Positions 24,943 to 32,403 of a stretch of 64,000 bases of DNA are shown here, piece by piece. Position numbers and translations under genes: made by a program. The notes below the pieces were generated by a model. The model made no database searches. It saw nothing but the letters and a program-made list of their open reading frames with translations, and was not told the DNA's origin. Source of the stretch: Nocardia yamanashiensis NBRC 100130 (GTDB lineage: Bacteria > Actinomycetota > Actinomycetes > Mycobacteriales > Mycobacteriaceae); NCBI RefSeq assembly GCF_001613325.1, contig NZ_BDCD01000021.1, positions 1 through 64,000 on the forward strand, written 5' to 3'. Numbering within the stretch: position 1 is the stretch's first letter; each line of letters starts with the position of its first letter.

Positions 24943-27456
24943 ATGACTGAGATCGAACTTCCCCCGTCGGGTGGCGACCGCATCGAGCCGGTCGATATCC
25001 AGCAGGAGATGCAGAACTCGTACATCGACTACGCCATGAGCGTGATCGTCGGACGAGCCCTGCCCGAGGTGCGCGACGGCCTCAAGCCGGTGCACCGCCG
25101 GATCCTCTACGCCATGTACGACAACGGGTACCGGCCCGACCGCGGCTACGTGAAGTCCGCGCGCCCGGTCGCCGACACCATGGGTAACTACCACCCGCAC
25201 GGCGACACCGCCATCTACGACACCTTGGTGCGTATGGCGCAGCCGTGGGCGCTGCGGTACCCGCTGGTCGACGGCCAGGGCAACTTCGGTTCGCGCGGCA
25301 ATGACGGCGCGGCCGCCATGCGTTACACCGAGTGCCGCCTGACGCCGCTGGCCATGGAGATGCTGCGCGAAATCGACCACGAGACGGTCGATTTCATCCC
25401 CAACTATGACGGCAAGACCCAGGAACCGGTCGTGCTGCCGGCCCGGGTGCCCGCGCTGCTGATGAACGGCTCCAACGGCATCGCCGTCGGTATGGCCACG
25501 AACATCCCGCCGCACAACCTGACCGAGCTGGCCGAGGCCATCTACTGGGCGCTCGACAACCACGAGGCGGACGAGGAGTCCACCCTCGCGGCGTGCATGG
25601 AGCGGGTGAAGGGTCCGGACTTCCCGACCGCCGGCCTGATCGTCGGCACCCAGGGCATCCACGACGCGTACACCACCGGCCGCGGTTCGGTGCGCATGCG
25701 CGGCGTGGTGGAGATCGAGGAAGACAGCCGCGGCCGCACCACCATCGTCATCACCGAGCTGCCGTACCAGGTCAATACCGACAACTTCGTCAATGCCATC
25801 GCCGAGCAGGTGAAGGACGGCAAGATCGCGGGCGTCTCCGACATCCACGACGAGTCCTCCGACCGTGTCGGCCTGCGCATCGTGGTGACGGTCAAGCGCG
25901 ACGCCATCGCCAAGGTCGTGCTGAACAACCTGTACAAGCACACCCAGCTGCAGACCTCCTTCGGCTGCAACATGCTCTCGATCGTCGACGGGGTGCCGCG
26001 CACGCTGCGCCTGGACCAGATGATCCGGCTGTATGTGACCCACCAGCTCGAAGTGATCGTCCGGCGCACCAAGTACCTGCTGCGCAAGGCCGAGGAGCGG
26101 GCCCACATCCTGCGCGGTCTGGTCAAGGCCCTGGACATGCTGGACCAGGTCATCGCCCTGATCCGCCGTTCGGCCGATACCGAGACCGCGCGCACCGGCC
26201 TGATGCAGTTGCTGGATATCGACGAGATCCAGGCCACCGCCATTCTCGATATGCAGCTGCGCCGGCTGTCCGCCCTGGAGCGGCAGAAGATCCTCGACGA
26301 ATTGGCCAAGATCGAGGCCGAGATCGCGGACCTGAAGGACATTCTGGCCCGGCCGGAACGTCAGCGCGCTATCGTCCGTGACGAATTGCAGGAGATCGTC
26401 GACAAGTACGGCGACGACCGCCGCACCAAGATCATCGCGGCCGACGGCGACGTGCAGGACGAGGACCTGATCGCCCGCGAGGACGTGGTCGTCACCATCA
26501 CCGAGACCGGCTACGCCAAGCGCACCAAGACCGATCTGTACCGGTCGCAGAAGCGCGGCGGCAAGGGCGTGCAGGGCGCGGGGCTGAAGCAGGACGACAT
26601 CGTGTCGCACTTCTTCATCACCTCCACCCACGACTGGCTGCTCTTCTTCACCAACCTCGGCCGCGTCTACCGGGCCAAGGCGTACGAGCTGCCCGAGGCC
26701 ATGCGCACCGCGCGCGGCCAGCACGTGGCCAACCTGCTCGCCTTCCAGCCGGACGAGAAGATCGCCCAGGTCATCCAGCTCAAGTCCTACGAGGACGCGC
26801 CGTACCTGGTGCTGGCCACCCGCAAGGGCCTGGTCAAGAAGTCCAAGCTGACCGATTTCGACTCCAACCGCTCCGGCGGCATCGTCGCGGTGAATCTGCG
26901 CGATGGTGACGAATTGGTCGGCGCGGCACTGTGTTCGGCGGAGGACGACCTGCTGCTGGTCTCGGCGCACGGCCAGTCCATCCGCTTCTCGGCCAATGAC
27001 GAGGTGCTGCGTCCCATGGGCCGCGCCACCTCCGGCGTGCAGGGCATGCGGTTCAATGCCGACGACGAACTGTTGTCGCTCAATGTGGTTCGCGACGAAG
27101 AGGGCATCTATCTGCTTGTCGCGACGGCGGGCGGGTACTCCAAGCGCACGGCCATCGACGAGTACACGGCGCAGGGCCGCGGCGGCAAGGGCGTATTGAC
27201 CATTCAGTACGACGAGAAACGTGGCAGTCTGGTCGGTGCGCTCATCGTCAACGACGAGGATGAGCTGTACGCGATCACCTCCGGCGGCGGTGTCATTCGC
27301 ACCGCGGCGAATCAGGTTCGCAAAGCGGGACGCCAAACCAAGGGCGTGCGATTGATGAACCTGGGAGAAGGCGATACGTTGCTCGCGATCGCGCGTAACG
27401 CGGACGAGCCCGACCAGGTTGCCGAAGATGACACCAGCGGTTCGGCGAAGCAGTAG
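24943..27456 (+). CDS. gyrA: DNA gyrase subunit A
   Basis: This 837-residue breakage-reunion subunit has the quinolone-determining region HPHGDTAIYDTLVRMAQ, with Thr89 and Ala90 at the positions aligned with E. coli Ser83 and Ala84, and Asp93. The catalytic tyrosine is Tyr128 in RYTECRL. The C-terminal domain carries the beta-pinwheel with a GyrA-box-like KRGGKGVQG stretch. ATG at 24943 follows GGAGACC. It forms the A2B2 gyrase with the gyrB product. Confidence 0.97.
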   Translation: MTEIELPPSGGDRIEPVDIQQEMQNSYIDYAMSVIVGRALPEVRDGLKPVHRRILYAMYDNGYRPDRGYVKSARPVADTMGNYHPHGDTAIYDTLVRMAQPWALRYPLVDGQGNFGSRGNDGAAAMRYTECRLTPLAMEMLREIDHETVDFIPNYDGKTQEPVVLPARVPALLMNGSNGIAVGMATNIPPHNLTELAEAIYWALDNHEADEESTLAACMERVKGPDFPTAGLIVGTQGIHDAYTTGRGSVRMRGVVEIEEDSRGRTTIVITELPYQVNTDNFVNAIAEQVKDGKIAGVSDIHDESSDRVGLRIVVTVKRDAIAKVVLNNLYKHTQLQTSFGCNMLSIVDGVPRTLRLDQMIRLYVTHQLEVIVRRTKYLLRKAEERAHILRGLVKALDMLDQVIALIRRSADTETARTGLMQLLDIDEIQATAILDMQLRRLSALERQKILDELAKIEAEIADLKDILARPERQRAIVRDELQEIVDKYGDDRRTKIIAADGDVQDEDLIAREDVVVTITETGYAKRTKTDLYRSQKRGGKGVQGAGLKQDDIVSHFFITSTHDWLLFFTNLGRVYRAKAYELPEAMRTARGQHVANLLAFQPDEKIAQVIQLKSYEDAPYLVLATRKGLVKKSKLTDFDSNRSGGIVAVNLRDGDELVGAALCSAEDDLLLVSAHGQSIRFSANDEVLRPMGRATSGVQGMRFNADDELLSLNVVRDEEGIYLLVATAGGYSKRTAIDEYTAQGRGGKGVLTIQYDEKRGSLVGALIVNDEDELYAITSGGGVIRTAANQVRKAGRQTKGVRLMNLGEGDTLLAIARNADEPDQVAEDDTSGSAKQ

Positions 27457-27500
27457 TTTCACCACAGCAGCGGCGGCACAAGGAATCGAAGGATTCACCA

Positions 27501-28442
27501 TTGACCACGAATCAGCCGAATGACCAGCGCGGTCATGCCAATGGCGTGACCGAGAGAATCGCCCCGTCTCCGATTCCGCCGCGCCCTATTCCGCGGCCGG
27601 GTGCCGGCGAGGGCGGTGCGCCGCAATCGCCCGAAATGCCGGACCAGGCCGGTGAATTCGGTCAGGCCCCGCTGAACGATCAGACCGAGGTGTCCGCGTC
27701 CGAGACGGCCGAGCCCGCACCGGCTTCGCCGTACCAGGACGGTGGCTGGTCCCAGCTGCCGCAGCGGGAACCGCAGTCCAACCTGTACCGGCCCGGCCAG
27801 GCCCCGACCACCGGCCGGCCCGGTGGCGTCGGCCTGAACGCCGGTGTCTCCAATGCGCGTACGACCGCCGACCTGGCGGCCAAGGCGGCGCGCAAGGAGG
27901 CCGCGATGGTGAAGTCCGTCGGCATCGACGGACCGACCCGCAGCATCGCGCGCCCTGAACTGGTGAAGGACCTGCCCGACCTGTCCGAGATCCGGCATCC
28001 GCTGCCGCCGCCGGAGCCCATTCCGGTGGCCGGTCCGGTGTCGCCGTCGGCGCCCGCCGCGGTGGCCCAGGCCGCCGCTTCGGGTGAGCCGCTGCGCGCG
28101 ACAGTCCAACTGCGCCATATCGATCCGTGGTCCACGCTGAAGGTGTCGCTGGTGATCAGCGTCGCCATGTTCTTCGTGTGGATGCTCGCGGTCGGCCTGC
28201 TGTACCTCGTGCTGGAGGGCATGGGCGTGTGGGAGCGGCTGAATTCCACGTTCACGGACATGGTTTCGGACAGCTCGTCCTCTGCGCTCATCGATGCCGG
28301 CACGGTGTTCGGCTACGCCGGTGTCATCGGCCTGATCAACGTGGTTCTGCTGACCGCGCTGTCGACCGTCGGCGTCTTCGTCTACAACCAGTGCACCGAC
28401 CTGGTCGGCGGCATCCAGGTGACTTTGGCCGACCCGGACTAA
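27501..28442 (+). CDS. DUF3566 membrane protein (Rv0007-type)
   Basis: This 313-residue protein has a ~200-residue Pro-rich, low-complexity cytoplasmic N-terminus followed by a DUF3566 region. The membrane helices are around KVSLVISVAMFFVWMLAVGLL and VIGLINVVLLTALSTVGVFV, with the conserved ending YNQCTDLVGGIQVTLADPD. The gene follows gyrA after 44 bases across Mycobacteriales; the function is not established, though the family is tied by position to the gyrase/division region. A TTG start at 27501 has GAAGGA 7 bases upstream. Confidence 0.9.
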   Translation: MTTNQPNDQRGHANGVTERIAPSPIPPRPIPRPGAGEGGAPQSPEMPDQAGEFGQAPLNDQTEVSASETAEPAPASPYQDGGWSQLPQREPQSNLYRPGQAPTTGRPGGVGLNAGVSNARTTADLAAKAARKEAAMVKSVGIDGPTRSIARPELVKDLPDLSEIRHPLPPPEPIPVAGPVSPSAPAAVAQAAASGEPLRATVQLRHIDPWSTLKVSLVISVAMFFVWMLAVGLLYLVLEGMGVWERLNSTFTDMVSDSSSSALIDAGTVFGYAGVIGLINVVLLTALSTVGVFVYNQCTDLVGGIQVTLADPD

Positions 28443-28459
28443 CCTCCGGCCGGTAGGAG

Positions 28460-28490
28460 AGGGGTTTGCGGACGGTGTCCGCAAACCCCT
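28460..28490 (+). terminator. Strong terminator after the gyrA operon
   Basis: AGGGGTTTGCGGAC (28460-28473) pairs perfectly with GTCCGCAAACCCCT (28477-28490), followed by CCTTCCTTTT. Confidence 0.85.
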
Positions 28491-28526
28491 CCTTCCTTTT
28501 CCGGACCAGGCCGCTGACCTGCCGTT

Positions 28527-28556
28527 TTGGTTATCGTGGTGCGGGTGCGGTAATCT
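28527..28556 (+). promoter_or_regulatory. Candidate promoter of tRNA-Ile
   Basis: TAATCT (28551-28556) as -10 with TTGGTT (28527-28532) 18 bases upstream, 39 bases before the tRNA. Confidence 0.4.
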
Positions 28557-28594
28557 TCTGCGCGGCCCGAGAGAAACTCTCGAGCCGACGATGA

Positions 28595-28668
28595 GGGCCT
28601 ATAGCTCAGGCGGTTAGAGCGCTTCGCTGATAACGAAGAGGTCGGAGGTTCAAGTCCTCCTAGGCCCA
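28595..28668 (+). tRNA. ileT: tRNA-Ile (GAT)
   Basis: 74 nt. The acceptor stem GGGCCTA pairs with TAGGCCC. The anticodon GAT is at 28629-28631 in loop CTGATAA, and the T-arm has GGTTCAAGTCC. CCA is not encoded. tRNA-Ile then tRNA-Ala after gyrA is the mycobacterial order. Confidence 0.97.
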
Positions 28669-28697
28669 CTCCCGAACATCACAGTAGGGTGGGATTC

Positions 28698-28805
28698 ATG
28701 AAATTTCTCCTCACGATCGGCCTCGTCGCCGCGGTGATCTTCGGAATCAGCAAACTTCGCCAGCGCAGCGACGCCGACCTCTGGCACGAGGTCACCACCC
28801 GCTGA
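28698..28805 (+). CDS. DLW-39 family microprotein
   Basis: This 35-codon ORF encodes MKFLLTIGLVAAVIFG, followed by a basic SKLRQR and the ending SDADLWHEVTTR. The single hydrophobic N-terminal helix and the DLW motif are the signature of the actinobacterial DLW-39 family, whose function is unknown. It sits between tRNA-Ile and tRNA-Ala downstream of gyrA, the usual location as far as I recall. GGTGGG lies a few bases before ATG. It is too small for ordinary gene calling but is well supported by sequence and place. Confidence 0.8.
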   Translation: MKFLLTIGLVAAVIFGISKLRQRSDADLWHEVTTR

Positions 28806-28833
28806 TTCTCCGCTTCCGGGTTCTCCCGGATCA

Positions 28834-28906
28834 GGGGCCTTAGCTCAATTGGCAGAGCACTGCCTTTGCAAGGCAGGGGTTAGGGGTTCGATTCCCCTAG
28901 GCTCCA
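28834..28906 (+). tRNA. alaT: tRNA-Ala (TGC)
   Basis: 73 nt. The acceptor GGGGCCT pairs with AGGCTCC (one G-U). The anticodon TGC is at 28867-28869 in loop TTTGCAA, and the T-arm has GGTTCGATTCC. CCA is not encoded. Confidence 0.97.
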
Positions 28907-28973
28907 CTTCTTTCGGCTGTGACACGGAACATCACGCCGATTTCCCTCAGGATCTGCCCGTAAGGTGGCGATC

Positions 28974-29999
28974 ATGGCGTCCACTGAGATCTCGAAACTC
29001 GTTCAGTCCGTGGTGGAGCCGTTCCTGCTCGGTGGTTCGCGCAAGTACAACCGGCGGGAAGTATCGGAGCTCACCGGTATGCCGAATTCCATGACGCGCC
29101 GGCTGTGGGTGTCGCTGGGTTTCCCGGCCGATCCGGATGACGACGCGCTGGAATACAGCGACTCCGATATCGAGGCCGCCAAGACGTTCAGCAAATTGCA
29201 CGTACTGGCTTCCGCCGATATGCATCGGCAGACCACCGCCGCGCGCACGCTGGGCCGGTCCATGGCGCGGCTGGCGGAGTGGCAGGTGGATCTGGTGGCC
29301 GAGGAGATCCTGGATCGCATCGCCACCATCACCCGCGCGAATCCGGGCGCCGACCCCGAGCAGGTGGCCCGGGACGCCACCGAGGCGGTCATCGGCGAAT
29401 TCGAAGCGCTGCAACGGTATGCGTGGCGGCGGCACCTGGACGCGGCGCTGGCGCGGTCGCTGGACGAGGGCGCGGTCGCGGGCGACACCATCCGGGTGAT
29501 GGCCATCGGATTCGCGGATATGGTCGGCTACACCCGTCTCACCCGGCACCTGGAGCCGGACGAATTGTCCGCCCTGCTGGAGGCGTTCGAGACGGCCACC
29601 AGCAATGCCATCGTGGCCAATGGCGGCTGGGTCATCAAGAACGTCGGCGACGAAGTCATGTTCGCGGCCCATACCGCCGAGGACGGCGCGCGCATCGCGC
29701 TGGCGGTGCAGGAGGCCGCCACCGCCTCGCACGGCGTCACCCAGGAACTGCGGGTCGGACTGGCCTACGGCGAGGTGCTGCAGCGGTTCGGGGACCTGTA
29801 CGGGTCGGTGGTGAACGTGGCCGCGCGGCTCACCGGTGTGGCGCGTCCGGGCACGGTGCTGGTGGACGACGGCGCGGCCGAGGCCATCGCCGGGGATCCG
29901 GAATTCGAGCTGCGGCATCTGGCGACCGTGCGGGTGAAGGGGATCAACCGGCTGCACGGGCATGTGTTGCGCCGCAATGTGATTCGCCCCCTGGTCTAG
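28974..29999 (+). CDS. Class III adenylyl cyclase with N-terminal regulatory domain
   Basis: This 341-residue protein has residues ~1-165 resembling the adenylate-cyclase regulatory domain of mycobacterial Rv1264 (RKYNRREVSELTG start), followed by a class III cyclase domain. All catalytic positions are present: metal aspartates D182 and D226, substrate-specifying K222 and D274, and transition-state N281 and R285. It should make cAMP from ATP. There is no membrane segment; it is cytosolic and probably a homodimer. The regulatory domain in Rv1264 senses pH; whether this one does is inference. The start ATG 28974 has AAGGTGG just upstream; GTG 28965 is an alternative. It replaces the Rv0008c gene found here in M. 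tuberculosis. Confidence 0.9.
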   Translation: MASTEISKLVQSVVEPFLLGGSRKYNRREVSELTGMPNSMTRRLWVSLGFPADPDDDALEYSDSDIEAAKTFSKLHVLASADMHRQTTAARTLGRSMARLAEWQVDLVAEEILDRIATITRANPGADPEQVARDATEAVIGEFEALQRYAWRRHLDAALARSLDEGAVAGDTIRVMAIGFADMVGYTRLTRHLEPDELSALLEAFETATSNAIVANGGWVIKNVGDEVMFAAHTAEDGARIALAVQEAATASHGVTQELRVGLAYGEVLQRFGDLYGSVVNVAARLTGVARPGTVLVDDGAAEAIAGDPEFELRHLATVRVKGINRLHGHVLRRNVIRPLV

Positions 30000-30008
30000 A
30001 TATGGGGG

Positions 30009-30075
30009 CGGGCCTCGGCGAAGGGGGGGAGTTAGCCGAGGCCCGCGTAGGTCGGCCCGGGGGGGAGGGGCCGAC
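30009..30075 (+). terminator. Two tandem GC hairpins after the cyclase gene
   Basis: CGGGCCTCGGC (30009-30019) pairs with GCCGAGGCCCG (30035-30045), and GTCGGCCC (30051-30058) with GGGCCGAC (30068-30075). Termination of the cyclase transcript is likely. Confidence 0.6.
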
Positions 30076-30226
30076 GAAATCGATCCTACGCGACGAAGAC
30101 CTTTTGTGTGGCCATCGGGGCATGGCGTTCCAAGATTTTTTAGCGGAAAAAGTGTCGTACCCCGGTGCGAGGATCGGGGCGTGACCGGAAAGCCTGTGCG
30201 CGCTTCGCGGAAACCCCATGACTTTT

Positions 30227-30280
30227 TTGCCCGAATTGGGCAATACTGGCCCATGATGTCCGGTCTTGTTCGGCAGTATT
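30227..30280. promoter_or_regulatory. Palindromes upstream of the ABC exporter operon
   Basis: TTGCCC-GAATT-GGGCAA (30227-30243) is a near-perfect palindrome. AATACTG (30242-30248) and CAGTATT (30274-30280) form a second inverted repeat, 28 bases before the ATPase gene. They are candidate operators; the regulator is not identified. Confidence 0.45.
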
Positions 30281-30308
30281 TCCGCAGTTCAAAGCCCCTA
30301 GGAGAGTC

Positions 30309-31304
30309 ATGCCCGACGCAATAGTCGCCGAGGGTCTGGTCAAGAAGTACGGCCGTCTGGTCGCACTCGACGGACTCGATCTCACCGTTCCGGAAGGAAC
30401 CGTCACCGCCCTGCTCGGCCCCAACGGTGCGGGTAAGACCACCACCGTGCGGGTCCTCACCACCCTGCTCATCCCGGACTCCGGCCGCGCCACCGTCGCG
30501 GGCGTGGACGTCCTGAAGGATCCGCAGCTGCTGCGCTCCCGCATCGGCACCTCCGGCCAGTACGCCGCGGTCGACGAATACCTCACCGGCTTCGAGAATT
30601 TGGAGATGGTCGGGCGGCTGTACCACATGGGGGTGGCGCGCAGTAAGGAACGCGCCCGCGAGCTGCTGGAACGCTTCCGGCTCTCCGATGCCGCGGACCG
30701 CCCGGTCAAGGGCTACTCCGGCGGTATGCGCCGCCGGCTCGACCTGGCCGGCGCGCTGGTCGCCAATCCGCCGGTGCTGTTCCTGGACGAACCCACCACC
30801 GGCCTGGATCCCCGTGCGCGCCTGGATCTCTGGGACGTCATCGAGGAACTGGTCGCGGGCGGCACCACGCTGCTGCTCACCACCCAGTACCTGGAGGAGG
30901 CCGACCGGCTGGCCGACTCCATCGCCGTCATCGACCACGGCAAGGTCATCGCCGAGGGCACCTCCGACGAACTCAAGGCCATGGTCGGCGGCGACCGCAT
31001 CGAACTCGTTGTGGACCATGTGGATTCGCTGCCGGTGGCGCGGCAGGCCCTGGAGGGGCTGGCGCAGGGCGAGATCCGGCTGGAGCCGGGCCTGCGCCGG
31101 ATCATCGTGCCGGTCAACGACGGATCGCAGGCGCTGGTGGATGCCATCGGGCAGCTCACCAAACACGAAGTGGCCATTCACGATGTCGGCCTGCGCCGGC
31201 CCTCGCTCGACGATGTGTTCCTGTCGCTGACCGGGCACGAGGCCGAGGAGCTGGTGAACGGTTCCGGGAAGGGCGAATTGGCGAAGGAGGGGCAGAACCG
31301 ATGA
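30309..31304 (+). CDS. ABC exporter ATP-binding protein, DrrA type
   Basis: This 331-residue ATPase of the daunorubicin-resistance (DrrA) family has Walker A GPNGAGKTTTVRVL near residues 41-54, Q-loop and signature YSGGMRRRLDLA, Walker B PPVLFLDEPTTGLDP and the C-terminal DUF4162-like extension with RRPSLDDVFLSLTGHEA. It energises export of a drug or lipid-like substrate with the next gene product. The last codon overlaps the permease ATG (ATGA). The substrate is unknown. Confidence 0.92.
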   Translation: MPDAIVAEGLVKKYGRLVALDGLDLTVPEGTVTALLGPNGAGKTTTVRVLTTLLIPDSGRATVAGVDVLKDPQLLRSRIGTSGQYAAVDEYLTGFENLEMVGRLYHMGVARSKERARELLERFRLSDAADRPVKGYSGGMRRRLDLAGALVANPPVLFLDEPTTGLDPRARLDLWDVIEELVAGGTTLLLTTQYLEEADRLADSIAVIDHGKVIAEGTSDELKAMVGGDRIELVVDHVDSLPVARQALEGLAQGEIRLEPGLRRIIVPVNDGSQALVDAIGQLTKHEVAIHDVGLRRPSLDDVFLSLTGHEAEELVNGSGKGELAKEGQNR

Positions 31305-32149
31305 GTGCGACCATGGCCATCGCCACCAAACCGTCGCTCACCCAGCGCGCGGTCATGTTGGTCAACGACAGCCTGACCATCACCAAACGCAATGTCATCA
31401 AGATCAAGCGCGTACCCGACGTGCTGATCTTCACCACGCTCTCGCCGATCATGTTCGTGCTGCTGTTCGCGTACGTGTTCGGTACCGCCATCGACGTGCC
31501 GGGGCTGGAGGGCGGCTACCGGGAGTTCCTGCTGCCGGGCATCTTCGCGCAGACCGTGGTCTTCGGCGGCACCTTCACCGGGCTCAGCCTGGCCGAGGAT
31601 ATGCAGAAGGGGATCATCGACCGGTTCCGGTCGCTACCCATGGAACCGGCCGCCGTGCTGATCGGGCGGACCGCGGCCGACGTCGTGATCAATGTGGTCA
31701 GCCTGGTCGTGATGTCGCTGGCGGGGCTGCTGGTGGGGTGGCGGATTCGCGGGTCGTTCCTGGACGCGGTGCTGGCGTACCTGCTGCTCCTGCTGTTCGC
31801 CTACGCGATCTCGTGGATCATGGCGGTCTTCGGATTGATGGTGCGGGCGCCCGAGGTCTTCAACAACGCGACCTTCATGGTGATCTTCCCGCTGACCTTC
31901 CTGGCGAACACCTTCGTGCCGCTGGACAAGCTGCCCGCGCCTTTGAAGCTGTTCGCGGAGTGGAATCCGGTATCGGCCTTGACCGAGGCGTGCCGCCAAT
32001 TGTTCGGCAATACCAGCCCGGCCTTCCCGCCCGCGGATACCTGGTCCATGCGGCATCCGGTGGCCACGACCCTCATGTGGGTCGTGGGCATCCTGGTCGT
32101 GTTCGTACCGCTCGCGGTGCGTCAGTACAAGCGTTCCGTCAGTCGCTGA
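31301..32149 (+). CDS. ABC exporter permease, DrrB/ABC-2 type
   Basis: This 282-residue integral membrane protein has about six membrane helices. It carries the ABC-2 signature region FREFLLPGIFAQ-like (YREFLLPGIFAQTVVFGG) and the conserved MVIFPLTFLANTFVPLDKLP. It pairs with the upstream DrrA-type ATPase and starts inside its stop codon, so the two subunits are translationally coupled. The operon probably ends before the GC repeat at 32161. Confidence 0.92.
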   Translation: MSATMAIATKPSLTQRAVMLVNDSLTITKRNVIKIKRVPDVLIFTTLSPIMFVLLFAYVFGTAIDVPGLEGGYREFLLPGIFAQTVVFGGTFTGLSLAEDMQKGIIDRFRSLPMEPAAVLIGRTAADVVINVVSLVVMSLAGLLVGWRIRGSFLDAVLAYLLLLLFAYAISWIMAVFGLMVRAPEVFNNATFMVIFPLTFLANTFVPLDKLPAPLKLFAEWNPVSALTEACRQLFGNTSPAFPPADTWSMRHPVATTLMWVVGILVVFVPLAVRQYKRSVSR

Positions 32150-32160
32150 CGGGGAAGTTC

Positions 32161-32182
32161 GGGGGCTAGACCCCCGGACCCC
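32161..32182. repeat. Intergenic GC-hairpin repeat, copy C
   Basis: GGGGGCTAGACCCCCGGACCCC, right after the permease gene. Same family as copies A, B, D and E. Confidence 0.5.
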
Positions 32183-32183
32183 A

Positions 32184-32360
32184 TCAGTGAGCCGCTGACA
32201 AGCTCGGTGCGGAACCGTTGCGCGAGTAACCCAGGCGCGGCGGTTCCGCGGCCGGGGCGGGTGGCTGGGGTCGGCGACTCACGAAAATCGCCACCACGCC
32301 ACCCACCGCCGCCACTAGAGCCGCCGCGATTGTCCATTTCCGAAACGTCCCCAGCTCCAT
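32184..32360 (-). CDS. Small predicted membrane protein, function unknown
   Basis: This possible 58-residue protein begins MELGTFRKW, followed by a hydrophobic helix (TIAAALVAAVGGVVAIFV) and then an SRRPQPP proline-rich tail. It lies 43 bases downstream of glmS on the same strand. The positive-inside topology and single helix look gene-like, but there is no clear Shine-Dalgarno and no family is recognised. Confidence 0.4.
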   Translation of the reverse strand: MELGTFRKWTIAAALVAAVGGVVAIFVSRRPQPPAPAAEPPRLGYSRNGSAPSLSAAH

Positions 32361-32403
32361 CCGACCACTGTGGCACAGCAATGGAATTCGCGCATCAACG
32401 CGA

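Noticed and set aside
24805..27501. Very long open frame antisense to gyrA (898 codons), and similar ones antisense to gyrB, glmS and murJ
   Set aside because: Long antisense frames are expected in GC-rich coding DNA; their translations are His/Arg/Asp/Gly-rich with no recognisable family, while the opposite strand encodes clear housekeeping proteins.
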